Shown here in pieces: positions 15,572 through 18,214 of a stretch of DNA of 18,214 nt. The first letter of the stretch is position 1. Every line of letters starts with the position of its first letter. Source of the stretch: CADEED01 sp035761265 (lineage in GTDB: Bacteria > Pseudomonadota > Gammaproteobacteria > Steroidobacterales > Steroidobacteraceae). The translations under genes and the position numbers were made by a program. The stretch lies in the NCBI GenBank assembly GCA_035761265.1, contig DASTRL010000283.1, positions 1 to 18,214 on the forward strand, written 5' to 3'. The notes beneath the pieces are model-generated. The model ran no database searches and was not told where the DNA came from. It was given only the letters and a program-made list of their open reading frames with translations.

Positions 15572-16422
15572 TCGGGCAGCCCGACAGCCAGATCATCGCG
15601 CGGCAGGTCGCAGCCGCGCTCGCTGAAGATGTGGGCCCCGGCGACGTCACCGCGGCCCTCGTCCCTTCCACACAGCAGGTTCGCGCGCAGATCGTATCGC
15701 GCGAACCTGCCGTGCTCTGTGGCACGGAATGGGTCCGCGAAACCTTCCGGCAACTGGACTCCGCCATCCGCATGGAGTGGCAGGCCGCCGACGCGGAACG
15801 CGTCGCGGCCGGCCAATGCGTGCTGCGCCTCTCGGGTGCCGCGCGGCCCATCCTCACCGGCGAGCGCACGGCGCTCAATTTCCTGCAGACCCTGTCGGCC
15901 ACCGCCACGGCCGCGAGCCGCTACGTCGAGGCCGTCGCGGGCACCGGTTGCCGCATCCTCGACACCCGCAAGACTCTGCCGGGACTGCGTGTAGCGCAGA
16001 AATACGCGGTCCGCTGCGGCGGCGCGCAGAACCATCGCGCGGGCCTGTACGACATGGTGCTCATCAAGGAGAACCACATCATCGCGGCGGGTTCCATCAC
16101 CCATGCGATAGAGGCCGCGCGGCGAACTTCGCCGGACGTGCCGGTCGAAGTGGAAGTGGAATCGCTGGATGAATTCGACCAGGCGCTGGGCGCCGGCGCG
16201 GACATCATCTTGCTCGACGAACTCTCGCTGAACGACATGCGCGCCGCGGTGGCCCGCAACCGCGAACGCGGCGGCCGGGCGAAGCTCGAGGCATCGGGCA
16301 GCGTCACGCTGGCCTCGGTGCGCGACATCGCGCTCACCGGCGTCGACTACATCTCGGTCGGCAGCATCACCAAGCACGTGCAGGCCGTGGATCTTTCCAT
16401 GCGCTTCGAGTTCATCGCATGA
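15568..16422 (+). CDS. nadC: Quinolinate phosphoribosyltransferase, apparent CTG start
   Basis: NadC converts quinolinate and PRPP to nicotinate mononucleotide in NAD synthesis. Family motifs are clear: EDVGPGDVT (20-28), GERTALNFLQ (98-107), DTRKTLPGLR (132-141), KYAVRCGGAQNHR (145-157), LIKENHI (165-171) and GSITKH (265-270). In this frame no ATG, GTG or TTG lies between the last part of the upstream gene and the GTG at 15631, which would remove the first helix and the start of the EDVGPGD motif. CTG at 15568 overlaps the upstream stop as CTGA, the same geometry as the ATGA and GTGA junctions elsewhere here. It gives 284 residues with a normal N terminus. No Shine-Dalgarno sequence is obvious, so coupling to the upstream gene is likely. 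The end overlaps the next start as ATGA. Confidence 0.93.
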   Translation: MIGQPDSQIIARQVAAALAEDVGPGDVTAALVPSTQQVRAQIVSREPAVLCGTEWVRETFRQLDSAIRMEWQAADAERVAAGQCVLRLSGAARPILTGERTALNFLQTLSATATAASRYVEAVAGTGCRILDTRKTLPGLRVAQKYAVRCGGAQNHRAGLYDMVLIKENHIIAAGSITHAIEAARRTSPDVPVEVEVESLDEFDQALGAGADIILLDELSLNDMRAAVARNRERGGRAKLEASGSVTLASVRDIALTGVDYISVGSITKHVQAVDLSMRFEFIA

Positions 16423-17378
16423 GGTCCGTGCCAGCCACGATGCTGGCCCTGGCGCTGGCCGCCTGCACGCGCCACGATGCGGATACCCTGCCCGGCACCC
16501 TGGAGCGCGATCGCGTCGAGCTGGTGGCCGATGCCAGCGAGATCATCACGGCCCTCCCCGTCCCGGAAGGCGCCACGGTCAGGGCCGGCGATGTCGTGGT
16601 GGTGCAGGATCGCGCGCTGTCGACCGCCGAATTGGATGCCGCGCGCGCGCAGGTCGCCGAGGCGGAGGCGAGACTCCAGGAACTCGCCAACGGCCCGCTG
16701 CCCACCACCATACGGGCGGCCGCCGCGCGCCGCGACGCCGCGCGCGCGCAGCGCGACGATGCGGTGCGCGAGCGCGACCGGTTGTCAGGCCTGGTGTCGC
16801 GCAGCCTGGTGAGCCAGTCCGCAGCCGACCGGCAGGTGGCGGCGGCGGACGCCGCCGAGGCGGCGTTGCACGAAGCCGAGGCGCGCCTGCGGGAGCTGCA
16901 ACAGGGCACGCGCGCCGAGCAGATCGCGCAGGCACGCCAGGCCGCGGACAGCGCGCGCGCCAATCTCGCCGGCCTCGAAACCACCTCCTCGCGCCTCGAG
17001 GTCCGCGCCCCGATCGACGCCACAGTGGACGCGCTGCCTTTCAATCGCGGCGAGCGGCCCGCGAAGGGCGCCACGGTTGCGGTGTTGCTCGCGACCACCG
17101 CGCCGTACGCACGCATCCACATCCCGGAGGGCATGCGCGCCCGGGTGAAGAGCGGCACGCCCGCCACCGTGCACGTCGACGGCGTGCAGCGCTCGTTCCA
17201 GGGCAAGGTTCGCTTCGTCGCGAGCGACGCGGAGTTCACGCCTTACTACGCGCTCACCGCCGCGGACCGCTCGAAGCTCAGCTTCCTCGCCGAGGTGGTA
17301 CTGGAAGGCGCCGAGGCCGCGCAGCTTCCCTCGGGCGTGCCCGTCGACGTGACGCTCGAGCCCGCCGGTGAGCGATGA
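16419..17378 (+). CDS. HlyD-family periplasmic adaptor, probable lipoprotein
   Basis: This 319-residue protein is a membrane-fusion (adaptor) subunit for an ABC or efflux exporter, resembling YbhG/YhiI. A short hydrophobic leader ends in a lipobox, LAAC, with Cys16 the predicted lipidated residue. A half-lipoyl segment follows (about 33-63, with VPEGATVRAGDVVVVQD). A long Ala/Arg/Glu-rich alpha-helical hairpin covers about 68-188, including the TRAEQIAQAR element typical of this subgroup. The second half-lipoyl segment is RLEVRAPIDATVDAL (192-206). A beta-barrel and membrane-proximal region (about 220-315) completes it. The ATG at 16419 overlaps the nadC stop as ATGA. The 3' end overlaps the ABC ATPase gene by 11 nt. 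The exported substrate cannot be told from the sequence. Confidence 0.88.
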   Translation: MRSVPATMLALALAACTRHDADTLPGTLERDRVELVADASEIITALPVPEGATVRAGDVVVVQDRALSTAELDAARAQVAEAEARLQELANGPLPTTIRAAAARRDAARAQRDDAVRERDRLSGLVSRSLVSQSAADRQVAAADAAEAALHEAEARLRELQQGTRAEQIAQARQAADSARANLAGLETTSSRLEVRAPIDATVDALPFNRGERPAKGATVAVLLATTAPYARIHIPEGMRARVKSGTPATVHVDGVQRSFQGKVRFVASDAEFTPYYALTAADRSKLSFLAEVVLEGAEAAQLPSGVPVDVTLEPAGER

Positions 17379-18214
17379 AGCCATCTCCGCGCGCGGGCTG
17401 ACGCGCCGTTTCGGCGCCAAGACCGCGGTCGACCACATCGACCTCGACATCCCCGCGAGCCGCATCTACGGATTCCTCGGCCCGAACGGTTCCGGCAAAT
17501 CCACCACGCTGCGCATGCTCTGCGGGCTGCTCAGACCCAGCGACGGGCACGCCGAAGTGTTCGGGATGAGCGTCGTCAAGGAGGCCGAGGCAATCCGCCG
17601 GCGGCTCGGCTACATGCCGCAGAAGTTCTCGCTGTGGGACGACCTGACGGTCGAGGAAAACCTGCGCTTCATCGGGCGCATGTACGGCCTCGGTGAAAAC
17701 CTGAAGGCGCGCATCGAGGCGCAGCTCGACACCTACTGGTTGAAGGACCTGCGGACGCAGCGCGCCGGCAGCATGAGCGGCGGCCAGCGGCAGCGGCTGG
17801 CGCTGGCCGCGGCGACGCTGCATTCGCCGGAACTGCTGCTGCTGGACGAGCCCACCAGCGCCGTCGATCCACAGAGCCGCCGCGACTTCTGGGAGCGGCT
17901 GTTCGAGCTCGCGGAACATGGCGCCACCATCCTGGTGTCGACCCACTACCTGGACGAGGCGGAGCGCTGCCACGGGCTCGCCATCCTGGCCGAGGGTCGC
18001 ATCGTTGCCGAAGGCTCGCCGCGCGATCTCATGCAGGGCGTCGAAGCCGACGTGCTCGAAGTGGAAGGCGCCGAGAGCACCGAGGCCGTGAACGCGCTGC
18101 GCGCCCTTCCCTGGGTGCACGGGGTCACGCAGCTCGGCGTGCGCCTGCGCGTGCTCGTCGACCGCGGGTTTCCCGATGCCATCGAAAAGCTGCGTGCCGA
18201 ACTGCGCCGGATGG
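17368..18214 (+). CDS. ABC transporter ATP-binding protein, 3' end cut off by window
   Basis: The ATPase subunit of an export-type ABC transporter is open to the window edge, with 282 codons visible. Walker A is GPNGSGKST (38-46). A Q-loop with YMPQKFSLWDDLTVEENLRF follows, then the signature MSGGQRQRL (Met replaces the usual Leu), Walker B LLLLDEPTSAVDP and the switch histidine in STHYLDEAE. The closest resemblance I recall is to YbhF/RbbA-type exporters, in which an HlyD partner precedes the ATPase as here. The visible part is one nucleotide-binding domain plus a C-terminal extension; a second domain and the permeases may lie beyond the edge. The GTG at 17368 lies inside the upstream gene (GTGAGCGATGA), an 11-nt overlap suggesting coupled translation. 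Confidence 0.92.
   Translation, partial: MSDEAISARGLTRRFGAKTAVDHIDLDIPASRIYGFLGPNGSGKSTTLRMLCGLLRPSDGHAEVFGMSVVKEAEAIRRRLGYMPQKFSLWDDLTVEENLRFIGRMYGLGENLKARIEAQLDTYWLKDLRTQRAGSMSGGQRQRLALAAATLHSPELLLLDEPTSAVDPQSRRDFWERLFELAEHGATILVSTHYLDEAERCHGLAILAEGRIVAEGSPRDLMQGVEADVLEVEGAESTEAVNALRALPWVHGVTQLGVRLRVLVDRGFPDAIEKLRAELRRM

Noticed and set aside
15118..16377. Minus-strand open frame of 419 codons across the PuuD-like gene and nadC
   Set aside because: It crosses two recognisable genes on the other strand and has no coherent domain.

Overview
The window is GC-rich bacterial chromosome, about two-thirds G+C by eye, packed with core housekeeping genes. The set points to a gammaproteobacterium of the Xanthomonadales, Nevskiales or Steroidobacteraceae kind: a metG-pyrD block, an rnfB-nth pair, a DUF1841 gene, a pyrC-rnt-glutaredoxin neighbourhood, and a single-chain E1 pyruvate dehydrogenase whose E3 carries its own lipoyl domain. 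The placement is inferred from gene content and order and was not tested by phylogeny. I see no tRNA or rRNA gene, insertion sequence, prophage, CRISPR array or integration site, and no gene-free stretch longer than about 220 bases.

Layout. (1) 1-4739, plus strand: metG (5' end outside the window), pyrD, an rnfB-type ferredoxin without a membrane helix, nth and a DUF1841 gene. Most junctions are 4-nt stop/start overlaps. (2) 4740-6217, plus strand: an SRPBCC-fold protein behind a leader hairpin, then an unrecognised 250-aa protein with two membrane segments. (3) 6232-12367, minus strand: the complete pyruvate dehydrogenase operon aceE-aceF-lpdA, again with 4-nt overlaps. (4) 12586-14351, plus strand: pyrC and a ribonuclease T gene. 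Upstream of pyrC lies a 218-bp divergent region with three helically spaced copies of CGAGTCA. (5) 14376-14861, minus strand: one frame joining a four-cysteine DUF1289 domain to a CGFS monothiol glutaredoxin, with a textbook internal ribosome site before the glutaredoxin part. (6) 14939-18214, plus strand: a PuuD/Urate_ox_N-like membrane protein, nadC (apparently started by CTG), a lipoprotein-type HlyD-family adaptor and the start of an ABC ATPase that runs off the window.

How the genes work together. PyrD and PyrC are two steps of pyrimidine synthesis. AceE, AceF and LpdA form one complex converting pyruvate to acetyl-CoA. Nth and RNase T are nucleic-acid processing enzymes. Several products carry or handle Fe-S clusters (RnfB-like protein, Nth, the CGFS glutaredoxin, possibly DUF1289). 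The last block looks like one transcription unit mixing NAD synthesis with a YbhG/YbhF-like export system.

I found no clearly new multi-gene system. The best leads are the DUF1289-glutaredoxin fusion with an internal start, the interleaved face-to-face promoters around a palindrome at 14881-14913, the CTG start of nadC, and the repeats before pyrC.
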